Source: Bidens hawaiensis (lineage: Eukaryota > Streptophyta > Magnoliopsida > Asterales > Asteraceae). From it: a DNA stretch of 64,000 nucleotides. The position numbers and the translations under genes are program-made. Where the stretch lies: the NCBI GenBank assembly GCA_021521415.1, contig JAIQDT010010013.1, positions 1 through 64,000 of the forward strand, in the 5' to 3' direction. Of this stretch, positions 45,028-54,602 are shown in pieces. Below the pieces are notes generated by a model. It was not told the origin of the DNA and did not search any database. It was given only the letters and a program-made list of their open reading frames with translations. Within the stretch, counting starts at the first letter, position 1; every line of letters starts with the position of its first letter.

Positions 45028-45479
45028 TGGTTGCACATTTTGACTTATGTTGATTTTGGTAGTCTTGTACATTCCTTTAGCTGAAATTGGTTTTCTTATT
45101 TATTTCTTTAACAAAAGTGGGTTGCTATAAGCTTGATCATATTGCAGCTAACAGTAATAATGAACTAGAATTGATATATTGATCCTGCAACACTATATTA
45201 ATTGCAAAGAAGTTGATAAAAAGTAGATAAATTAATAGGTGACAAAGTTGAAAACAAAAATGGACAGATTCCATATCGTGAATAATAGGTGATAAATTAA
45301 TTTTGTAGTTGTATGTTTAGGTATATGAGCCAAGATAAATTAATTCTTGTTCGTAGATAAAATAGAACTAAGTTGTTTGACTTTATTTGGTTTTTGAATT
45401 TTGTGGAAACCACTGGGTGTTGGCCGTGTTAGACATTAAAACTACTACTTGTTATTATCTGGATTCCTTAAGGCCTATC

Positions 45480-45715
45480 GATTTTAATCCGCGTCTGAGG
45501 CAAATTATTCTGATATGCACGCGGGCTGTTCTTATCTATGCGCTGATCTGATGATCTGCGCGTTATTCTGATATGCGGGCTGTTATGATCTGGGCTGTTA
45601 TGATCTGGGCGCGTTATCCTGATCTACGCGTTATTCAGATTCTGATTTTAACTGCACGCTACTGATCTGCACGCGCGCGCTAATATGATCTGCTCACGCT
45701 GAATTGGACGCAAAT
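45480..45715. repeat. Degenerate GATCTG/GCGCG repeat patch
   Basis: Variations on ctgatatgcgggctgttatgatctg and gcgcgttattctgatctgcgcg recur about eight times. The patch is GC- and CpG-rich inside AT-rich DNA. No reading frame is kept and I recognise no family. Confidence 0.45.
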
Positions 45716-45947
45716 AAAAGAATATGACTAAAATAAAAGTATTTCTTTTCAACTTTGTAAAAATCTGTTTCATACATGTGTGACTAAAGTGTGATTATTT
45801 CAACTTGAAGTCATAATAGTTAACTTGATTAGTGAATTATGAGATGATGTTTTCAGTTATTAGGCTGCCTTCAGTTTAACACACACAAAAACAAACTTGT
45901 ATTATCATTTAATCATAATATGTAACTTTGAATATGTTATTCTGTAG

Positions 45948-46046
45948 GATCCAACTCAACTGGGAAGTATAGAGTGCAGATATTATATCTTAAACTTCAT
46001 GAAGGAGGTAGTTCATGACGGACTTGACATACTCGTCAATAACAAT
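45948..46046 (+). pseudogene. Ulp1-like (C48) cysteine protease exon fragment
   Basis: Bounded by ctgtag and gtaagt splice sites, 33 codons encode DPTQLGSIECRYYILNFMKE, like the C-terminal catalytic block (usually ECGYYVMxFM) of the Ulp1-type proteases carried by plant MULE and CACTA transposons. The residue after the catalytic Cys is Arg in place of Gly. Nothing else of the protease is seen. It ends 18 bp before the duplication joint. Confidence 0.6.
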
Positions 46047-46417
46047 GTAAGTGTAATTTACTCTTTTGCAAATCACAAGTGTTTTGTAGATTAGAATCCT
46101 AGTATGAATATTTCACTTAGTCACTTGACAACAATCAGTTGTATTCCGAGCAGATAAAACCTTAATTACTAGGAAACAAATAAGCATTTAGGGATACATA
46201 GCATGAACAGCGTAATAATTGTATAAGTTTATTCATTACAGTATAGCTATTAAACCTCAATATTGGAAGCGAAGGACTAATGCAAAATACATACAGTTTA
46301 ATGACTTAATCACTGTTCTACTAATGCATCAACCAAAACCAAAATTTAACCACCAATAATATATCTAACAGTGCATTGATTGTTTGCAGGGTTGGCTCTA
46401 AAATCCCAACTTTCATA

Positions 46418-49018
46418 TCATCTTCCAGATGGCTTCAGAATCTCAGAGAAAACTGTTTCTGACTTGAACCCTTCATCGCTGCTACTGATCGAAGAAGTGC
46501 CGTTTCTTATCGCGCTTGATCCCGTGAACACATCCTCGTCTGTTGTTGTCTCTCCTTGTGACAAAATTGGAAGTTCTTGATTTTCAGGCACGGGTTCAAC
46601 AACCGTTTTCTCAGCAGCTTCTTGTAATTCCAATGCAAACTCTAGCCCCCAAACTACTTCATCCATGGCTGGCCTTTCACTACCTTGCTCTTTCAAGCAA
46701 CTAACCGCCACCACTCCAAACTGCTTTAAACACTCAGGTGCAATCGCACTCCTTATTTTTGGATCAATTATTTTGTTTAAAGTCCCCTTCCGATAACAAT
46801 ATTTCCCCCACTCTGCCAAACTCACTTGTTCTTTGGGCAGCCCGGGAATCATAACAGGTCGTGCACATAGCACCTCAAGTAGAACAACTCCAAATGAGTA
46901 CACATCAGATTTGTCTGTGAGTTGTTGGCTTCGGTAATATTGGGGATCCACATACCCAATACTACCCTTCACCACTGTGCTGACATGGTTTTGTGCTTGG
47001 TCACTAGGGCCTAGCTTTGACAAACCAAAATCAGACACCTTAGCAACCCAATTTTCATCCAGTAAGATATTTGTGGACTTGACATCCCGATGTATAATTG
47101 CACGCTTTGCTCCCGTGTGGAGATAATGCAACCCTTTTGCTGCCCCGATGCAAATTTGGAGACGTCTTTTCCATGGCAGAGGAGGCTTGTTTGTCTTGTA
47201 AAGATGCTCCCGTAGAGTCCCGTTAGCCATGTAATCATAAACTAATATCATCTCCCGCTCATCTTCACAGTATCCAATCAGGGACACTAATTGGACATGG
47301 CGTAATTTAGACAGCAACCCTATTTCCGTATGGAACTCTTGAAAACCTTGACTAGATGATTCATTGAGTCGTTTGATTGCAACAGTGGTTGAAGCGTTGT
47401 CTATATACCCTTTGTACACCTTACCGAACCCTCCATTTCCTATGACAAACTCATCATTAAACTCATTTGTAGCTGCTTTCACGTCTGTAAGTAAGAAGCG
47501 ACGACATCTGTCAGATGGAAGTGTCGAATGTGAAGACTTCGATTCACTATATGCTGGGCCGTATGATGACCTGTCATCAGTGGCTGGAGCATAGTGTTTG
47601 ACTCGCCTTCGTTGGTGGAAAACTATGAGGACTAAGATAGACAACAAGACTAATGCTCCTCCAATACTTCCAATTATCACGGCATATGGAGTTTTCTTCT
47701 TGTTTCTTTTTCCAGTAGTTGTCTGCCCGGTTGGTGGGGTTGTAGAACTAAGCTCTGGGTTTGGGCTAGCAAGACTTCTGCTCGTGCTTAGCTTGAAGGC
47801 TTCCAAACCATTTAGAAAAGCATCTTCATATAATTCATAATTGGGACTAGAATGCATCGCGAGCCACAAGTTTTGTTTGCCTCTGCTGCGATCAGGGTCA
47901 TCGACAAACACAACGTAGTCCTTGAATGTTGGATAACCGCTACCTTGTGTTAACTGGAATAGGTCAATTTCTTCGTCAGCAGTTTGATTATTAATGAAGA
48001 CCATGAAAAGCACCTGACGCATTTTTGTGTATTGTGGTATAATGTTGCAAAAATGGAGCCTGAGCTTGTAAAAATACCCAGAATCAACGGGTAGTCTCCA
48101 AGTCAGATTGTATGTGTAAGACATATTACCCATACTCCTTTGAGTTCGGTAAACTAACTCAGGAGCAGTATAATTTGGTGTCTGCGTGGTATATATAATC
48201 GGCTTCGGCTTATCATAAGTAGGTGTATTCCCAATTGCTCCTCCGTATATGTAGCTATTATCTTGGTCCCATGACCGGTACATACCGGTATCTTGAGTAC
48301 CTGATATATATCCCCCACCCACGTTTAACCTGTAAATATTCTCAAGCGCCTGGTCATTGGTAACATCAGGTGCTGTAGTCATACCAACAGGTTTCAGGTT
48401 CTTAGAGTTGTAATACAGATCTTCCGGCATTGATACGATTTCAATACCGTTGATGAAGGCATATGAGTTGGGTGAGGGCGTAAAGGTAACATCAAGGATT
48501 TGTGCATCTGTTACATAGACAATGAATTCTTTGACAAAGTTTGGAACTTGGGGTCCGTTGACTCCTGCGTGTAAGCGGCTGTTTGCCAGATAGGAGGCGG
48601 TTAGGAAAGCGCTGAAGTTAGTTAAAAGAGAGAAGCCATTGGATGTGACCGAGAAGAAAGACTGTTCTGGTTTGAGGTTGGAGTATGTGGCAGGATAGAA
48701 ATAGAGGCGGAGGAATTTGGGGCCTTGGGAGACCGTAAACGAGTAAGTGAACGAAGAAGCGTTAAATATCCGGGCAGTAGAATAAGGTCGGGTTCCGGAT
48801 ACTGAAGGATCTGGTTGGAATGGGGTGGAAGGAAATGAAGTGGTGATGTTTGAAGCCACAAATTTGGAATTCTGATCACTGTCCCATCTCGGGTCAGAAG
48901 TGGTGGCTGAGGAGGATGAGCCGCAGTCGATGAAGAAGCGGTCGGTGGCGCTATATGATTGTGCAGTAGTGGTGGTGGTGGATGTTAAGAGGAGTACCAC
49001 CCAAAAGAAGGCTAACAT
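46418..49018 (-). CDS. CrRLK1L receptor-like kinase, copy B (identical protein to copy A)
   Basis: Residue-for-residue the same 866-aa protein as at 34530-37130, including the DPQ variant, the same upstream TATA-like box and the same 3' flank. The start at 49018 is chosen for the same reasons. Either a very recent tandem gene duplication kept both genes functional, or the two copies are alleles. Nothing in the sequence separates their functions. Confidence 0.93.
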   Translation of the reverse strand: MLAFFWVVLLLTSTTTTTAQSYSATDRFFIDCGSSSSATTSDPRWDSDQNSKFVASNITTSFPSTPFQPDPSVSGTRPYSTARIFNASSFTYSFTVSQGPKFLRLYFYPATYSNLKPEQSFFSVTSNGFSLLTNFSAFLTASYLANSRLHAGVNGPQVPNFVKEFIVYVTDAQILDVTFTPSPNSYAFINGIEIVSMPEDLYYNSKNLKPVGMTTAPDVTNDQALENIYRLNVGGGYISGTQDTGMYRSWDQDNSYIYGGAIGNTPTYDKPKPIIYTTQTPNYTAPELVYRTQRSMGNMSYTYNLTWRLPVDSGYFYKLRLHFCNIIPQYTKMRQVLFMVFINNQTADEEIDLFQLTQGSGYPTFKDYVVFVDDPDRSRGKQNLWLAMHSSPNYELYEDAFLNGLEAFKLSTSRSLASPNPELSSTTPPTGQTTTGKRNKKKTPYAVIIGSIGGALVLLSILVLIVFHQRRRVKHYAPATDDRSSYGPAYSESKSSHSTLPSDRCRRFLLTDVKAATNEFNDEFVIGNGGFGKVYKGYIDNASTTVAIKRLNESSSQGFQEFHTEIGLLSKLRHVQLVSLIGYCEDEREMILVYDYMANGTLREHLYKTNKPPLPWKRRLQICIGAAKGLHYLHTGAKRAIIHRDVKSTNILLDENWVAKVSDFGLSKLGPSDQAQNHVSTVVKGSIGYVDPQYYRSQQLTDKSDVYSFGVVLLEVLCARPVMIPGLPKEQVSLAEWGKYCYRKGTLNKIIDPKIRSAIAPECLKQFGVVAVSCLKEQGSERPAMDEVVWGLEFALELQEAAEKTVVEPVPENQELPILSQGETTTDEDVFTGSSAIRNGTSSISSSDEGFKSETVFSEILKPSGR

Positions 49019-49096
49019 GGTGGTTGAACAGTGGTGTGATCGGTTGAATAATTGGAGAGAAGTATTAATTACTGGAGTGGTGTGTATATAAATCAT

Positions 49097-50945
49097 GAGA
49101 GCATAGTGTTCAAATTGTCTGCTTGCTTCAAGAGTAGACTTAGTCTTTGGGTCTTCGCCTTAGAATATTTACGTATACATTGTGCGTTATGAGTTGTACT
49201 ATAGAAAGTGACATGCATACTAGATATTCCATTGGTTTGGAATATTTCTAACCGCGTTCTATTTATCGTATATAATATAAAATTTATTATCAAATAAAAT
49301 CTAGACATGTATATTCACTAGATTTAAATATTGCTGTTCAAACAGAAAAATAAAAACAGTATTTGATAAAATATTAAAATAAAAAAGAAAAAAAAGACGA
49401 GAGTTCACCAATCATTCGGACCAGCTGTAGCGTAGCTTCTTCGTCTGTTAAAAAACCAGCCGGTTCAATGCTTTAATATAAACCCATGACTTTTGTTTTC
49501 AACTTTTCGACTGATGGGTCTATTTCAAGAGAAAAATCCATTTGAATGAGTCAATAATTTTATTTAAATAGGATAATAAATCGTATGGCTATGGAAATAT
49601 GGAGTGCACTGACCCACCAGAATGACATTATTTAGACGGCATAAAACAAAAAGAAAGATGAAATCTAAACTAAAATATATTTTAAAATAAGCAATTTGAA
49701 AGATATTTATTTATATAAGTATTTTTTTTTTAAATTTATTTTTAATATCTGTTCTTATTTTGTCTTCAATCAATTTATTATGGATTATTTTTCATAAAAA
49801 TGTAACTTATAACTCCCTTTTTATAATCAAGCCATGTTAAATACAAAAAGGAAATTACAAGAAATATAAATCCTACTCACATGTCGACAACGCTTAAAGG
49901 TCTTGATAGAAGGTTCAAATGCACAAAACACATGGATGAATTTTACATGATCTGTACCGGTCTACCCCAAAACGCATTTCCATCATTTAAACATTCATAG
50001 TGCATCTAAAATTTGAGGTAAACAATATATTTATCCCAATTTCCAAAGACCTAATTAATTGCTTTCTGTTTTCATGTCATGTCTAAGCATACTTCTATAA
50101 AGGAGTATAGCCCAACTTATCATTTACTTTGGCTCAAGTAATAATACTAATAGAAGGTTGTTGTTGTATAATCTATTGGACTTCTTAAGTGATCAAGCTT
50201 GCATCTAGGTTTGGATGGTCTTGAGTCTTGAATACTCTTATGACATAGACAAGTATGTGGACCGGTATACTTTGTGATTTCAAAAGAGCCACTATGTTTA
50301 CGTTTACATGCATGCAGTTACCATTTGTAATATTGTTTATGTAACTTACATCTTATACACCAAATGGTTAGTATTGATTCAACAACCTCGAAATTTTCAC
50401 ACGCCCTGATATTGTAGAGCTTTACAACTCAAAACAAATTCTTTCTCATCTTAGAAAAAATATTTCCCCAACTCCAAGTGAAATCATTTTTACTCCAACA
50501 ACTTGATATCACCCAACTGTCATCAATATTCAACTTAGTTTCCTCTATATTGGTATCAGTTGAAGGTAGAGATCGAACGTTACCATGTTTCAGTTCCATC
50601 TTCTTGTAACAACTATCCATATCAATTTAAGATTCAATTATGTCTTCTCCTAACGCATCATCATTGTTCACAACAAATTTAAACATGGTCTTAGAAATTC
50701 TCATTTTGAATCATGTATAAGCGTTAACCTGGTTCATTCTGATAGAAAAGTGAATGAAAACTAAATTATGCAGCCATCCTCTTCTTCTCTTATGAATTTG
50801 TTTCTTACCAACACCAAGTTTGTTTGATGTTCAAGACTCACAACGAACCGATCATGATATTGGCACTGAAGTTCTTGAATGAAGATTGAATACATGATCT
50901 TGATCATAGGACCTAGAAGATCACGATTCAATCAACCATCAAGAA
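49097..50945. other. Upstream region of kinase copy B
   Basis: Duplicate of 37209-39055. It has the same kinase upstream block and AT-rich DNA, with a T-run two bases longer near 49725 and a few substitutions beyond 50230. No additional feature. Confidence 0.6.
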
Positions 50946-51419
50946 TGTAACAAGAAGGAACAAGGTATTGAACCGTAAACACGAACTTGCATGATTGAAC
51001 AAATAACATTGTTACAAGACACAACATTTGTAGGTCCTATGGACGGATCAAACAACACAACAACTAGTCTACTTGGATCAATCTCAACACTAGCTAGCGG
51101 AAATCACTAGTGAGGAACCGAGATCTCGGATCTTGTTTGGTTTGTTTATTGACTGTGAGGGAAGAGATGATAGAGAGGGAGAGAGTTTGTAGATAAGGAT
51201 AAGGTTTTGTATTTGCAAAAGGTTGTGTTTGCATGAGAGACATACACTATTTATAGTGTATGTTCTCATGCACCATTCTAACATTAATACGGCCCAATGG
51301 GCTTTTGTTTACAAGGTCTCGGGCCCAAACATACAAAGAGAAATAAACCGACTAGCTAACTAATGTAAATGTTAACGCACAAGTAAACACAAAAGACTAA
51401 TAGAAAAATGGGCCTTACA
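50946..51419 (-). repeat. 3' LTR of the decayed retrotransposon, copy B
   Basis: Duplicate of 39056-39528 with one inserted G near 51100. Same TGTAA/TTACA ends, TATA-like box and adjacent purine tract (51420-51431). Confidence 0.5.
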
Positions 51420-51449
51420 ATCTCCCTCTAGTCTTTAATATTTAATCCG

Positions 51450-52150
51450 TTAGCTCGTGTCTTCAGTCGGACTCGCATTCAAACACATCGCCTTGATCAA
51501 ATGGTTGAAGTTTAACAAGAAGGCGTACAAACTTGTTAAACTTCTTAATGATCTCATTCGTGCAATGGCGACGATGGTCTTCAACAGTGCACAAGGGTGA
51601 CTCGTAAAGCTTGAGTAAGTCAGCATTGCAGAAACCAGCTCGTGCTCATCGAAAAAGCGGAGGTGATGCATGCTGTCACAATGAATGATCACCTCGCCCT
51701 TTTCGTTATCAAATTCCCACAAGACAAAGTCATAAAGAAGATCGTCACCAAAGCGCATGCCATGCATAATTGGTTCTCCGTGATTCTCGGGAATCTTGTA
51801 TCTCAACCCCTTCTTCTTCTTTCGGTTACTGAATTGACTTCTCTAGACTTGAATGATCTACCCGGATTCAACGGAAAGTTTGGGTAGTCGTCCTTCCACT
51901 CGTGCTTCAGAAATCGCTTGAACCAACCCTCCACAGTGCTTTCCTCTGCGCCTCCACCTACTTCCCTCATAAAGTAGTTCATGTCGAACAAGTACAAAAT
52001 GTGCATATCTCCGTAAGTGAGATATGTCAGGTCGCCATTAGCACATTGGATAGCCCAACTTGTGCTATCTTTGTGCCATCGTGCGTAGAGGATGGGAGAG
52101 ACACAATGATACGGCTTCGACCTCCATCTTAAGCTTGCCATCTTGCTCAC
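51450..52150 (-). pseudogene. Unrecognised retroelement-type coding region, copy B
   Basis: Duplicate of 39559-40259 with the same two frames and the same one-base shift between them (51806-51803). The frameshift therefore predates the duplication. Confidence 0.5.
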
Positions 52151-52207
52151 ACTATAGTACTTGATGCATTTCTTTGTGTCCTTTGAAGCAGTCTTAGTAG
52201 GAGCTAA

Positions 52208-52576
52208 GCAGTTAATGCGGAAAAAAATATCGGATATCAGTCAAGGACCGATATATGAGATATCGGTTATCGTAGTGAGATGCTGGTGGGATATCGGTAA
52301 AATTAATATCATGAAAAATTCATATATATATAGCAATTTAACACTTATAATTGAGTATCGTCTCCTACCATTAACAAATTAACGTTTTGCAAATTGCAAA
52401 ACCCTAACAATCGTAGCAAGTTAGAACTGAGTAAGACTTAAAACACTAAGATTGAACACTAAAAGTTGATAATTAAGACTTAAAACACTAATATCAGGAA
52501 TACCGGAGATATATCGGTCCACTATCGGTCGATATTATCGGTACTGATATTCTGAACTGATATTTTTATTTTATAT
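52208..52576. mobile_element. MITE-like element, copy B, left part (split by the Tekay insertion)
   Basis: Matches 40317-40685. The right part resumes at 61864 and ends at 61932. Together with one TATAT removed they rebuild the uninterrupted copy A sequence, so copy A is the empty site for the Tekay insertion. Confidence 0.7.
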
Positions 52577-54568
52577 TGTAACACCCCGACCAAAGGCGGA
52601 TTATACATCGGGGCGCCACATATTGCTTCATTACTCGCGACACTATTGGTGTCAATATTTATTAATACACATTTTATCGCGCACGCGCAGCGGGGAAAAT
52701 AAAGAACATAAATCAAACATAAATCAATATATTATAAATTATAACATTCAAACAACATTAACTTGTCTTGATACATTTTAATTCTAGGTCCAAAAGTAAA
52801 AACGTCCTACGTGTCCACAAGCTCCAAAACAGCTACTGCAAACCTGAACATGTGTTAAAATAAACGTCAAACACTTGCGTGTTGGTGAGAAATCAAGTTT
52901 AATACAATACATAGATAGCCATAAATCTGCGCGCAACACGTGTATGTCTGGTGTTTAACAAGGGTGCAATCAGATTGTGATCAAGCCTAGATAGATCATA
53001 GCTCATAGTTCATAGTTCAATCCGTGCTCCCAATTGAGCACAAAAACGAGAAAACATCTGTGCAAGTGTAAACAAAGAAAACCGTAAACGATAGGTCTCC
53101 CGTGTTCATCTAATGGTACCATGAAAACTTCGGAATAGGCCGAACAAAGCGGTTAATGATACACATACAAATAAACAGCCAAGTAAACGTCCTCAACACA
53201 TGGGATACTGCGCGACTAAAGTTCATAAACAAGTTTAAGACTCTAAGTTTGTATGAACACATGAACATCCCAAAGCATTTAAAATAAAAAGGGATTAGAT
53301 ACGAGATAACTCACTTGATAAAGATGCGATGATAGATATGCAAGAATCAACTCTTAAACCAGCAAAGTTAACCTATAATTAAAGATTATTGTTTTAACGA
53401 TTGGTTTTAAGTCTTGATTATAAGTTAGCATAATTAATAAGTAAACTATTATATATAATATATATTACCGGAAAAGCAGGAAGAACAAGGAGGAAGACGG
53501 AGGCAGAGAGGGGGGCGGCAGGAGGACAACGGCAGAGAGCAAAAAGGGAGGAAGAGATAATAAGTGTAGTGTGTGAAGTGTTAAGAAAATACTACTATTA
53601 TTTATAGGCAAATCCAAGGGGACATAAACCCTAGAAAAGATCTCCAAAAGTAAAGAAAAGATATCAACAGTAAAAGATTCCAAAAGCAAGATATCAAAAG
53701 ATATGGCAGCAAGGAAAAAGAGAAAAAGGCTGACAGGATTCAGAAAAAGGCATGGGAGAGGACAGATAAAGTTACTGGTTAAAGCATGGAAAAGCAGATC
53801 TCAAAAGATAATGTCAGTCACTTTTTCTACCAACCAATGGGGTTGGTACGCATGCTGCGCCGAAAGTAACTATTCAGACATTAGATAGGTTAGGTCAACA
53901 GCTCAGAAGATAAGACAACACAAAAGCATACAGGCTGGATAAAACAGAAGACTAGACTAAAGGGTCAAGCGCGAGAAGGCTGAGTGCGCGAGCGCGAAGG
54001 CTGGCACAACAAACCTTAGCGTGCTGCGGGAAGAATCACAAATCCTTAGCGCACTGCGGGAAGGATCACAAATCCTTAGCGCGCTGCGGGAAGGATCACA
54101 AATCCTTAGCGCGCTGCGGGAAGGATCACAAATCCTTAGCGCGCTGCGTGAAGAACCTAGAATTCTAAGCGCATCGCGGGAAGAACATTCATAGCGCGCT
54201 GCGAGAAGAGTTCTCTTCACGCATCGCAGGAACAAGATGTCTTCACGCAGGCTTCCATGTAAGGAGTCTGGCTCGTGGAGCTGCGCAGACAACCTTAGGC
54301 GGGAAGGAACAAAGGACAAGCAAAGAGTTAGAAGAAAAAGAGGGAAACAAGGCTTAAGGGCGGGACGGCGACAAAAGGGAAAAAAAGGCGGAAAGAGAGA
54401 AGGAGAGGGACGGGACGGCGGAAAGAAAGAGAGAGAAAGAGGCGGGAAGGAAAAGTATATTATTATTATTAAAAGTAAAATATAAGTATAAATATTAAAT
54501 AATAAAAGAAAGAGATCGGGTCAGAGAAACGGGTACCTGGGTCGGGTCGGATCGGGTCAGATGTCACA
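52577..54568 (-). repeat. 3' LTR of the Tekay element
   Basis: 1992 bp, plus-strand ends TGTAACACCCCG and GATGTCACA. It differs from the 5' LTR by an extra G in the run near 52693 and by T against G at 54273. It contains the same TATA box (53606-53599) and 30-bp tandem repeats (54013-54150). Confidence 0.95.
54013..54150 (-). repeat. 30-bp tandem repeats in the Tekay 3' LTR
   Basis: The unit ccttagcgcgctgcgggaag plus gatcacaaat repeats at 54013, 54043, 54073, 54103 and 54133; the last copy is degenerate. Related gcgcatcgcgggaagaac words continue to about 54230. The same array is in the other LTR at 61308-61445. Confidence 0.9.
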
Positions 54569-54583
54569 GTCTCCCCTACTTTA
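54569..54583 (-). other. Polypurine tract of the Tekay element
   Basis: The minus strand reads AAAGTAGGGGAGAC directly before the TG of the 3' LTR. It is the expected primer for plus-strand DNA. Confidence 0.75.
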
Positions 54584-54602
54584 AGAAATTTCGTCCCGAA
54601 AT

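Larger units (their letters stand above)
34177..46064. repeat. Tandem segmental duplication, copy A (11,888-bp unit)
   Basis: From 34177 the sequence repeats from 46065, base for base apart from scattered changes. The offset is 11,888, becoming 11,890 after a T-run indel near 37835 and 11,891 after an extra G at 51100. The correspondence continues to the window end (42819 pairs with 64000 after removing the Tekay insertion). Copy B begins exactly where the unit length predicts, so this is a head-to-tail duplication. The end of copy B lies outside the window. Confidence 0.93.

Noticed and set aside
53957..54319. Open frame with a repeated Arg-Ser-Ala-Leu-Arg-Ile-Cys-Asp-Pro-Ser motif (also at 61252-61614)
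   Set aside because: A 30-bp tandem repeat inside an LTR is automatically open in a frame when free of stops; it lies in U3 and has no separate support.
52577..54568. A CRISPR-like reading of the evenly spaced 30-bp repeats
   Set aside because: The units are contiguous tandem repeats with no spacers, in a plant LTR.
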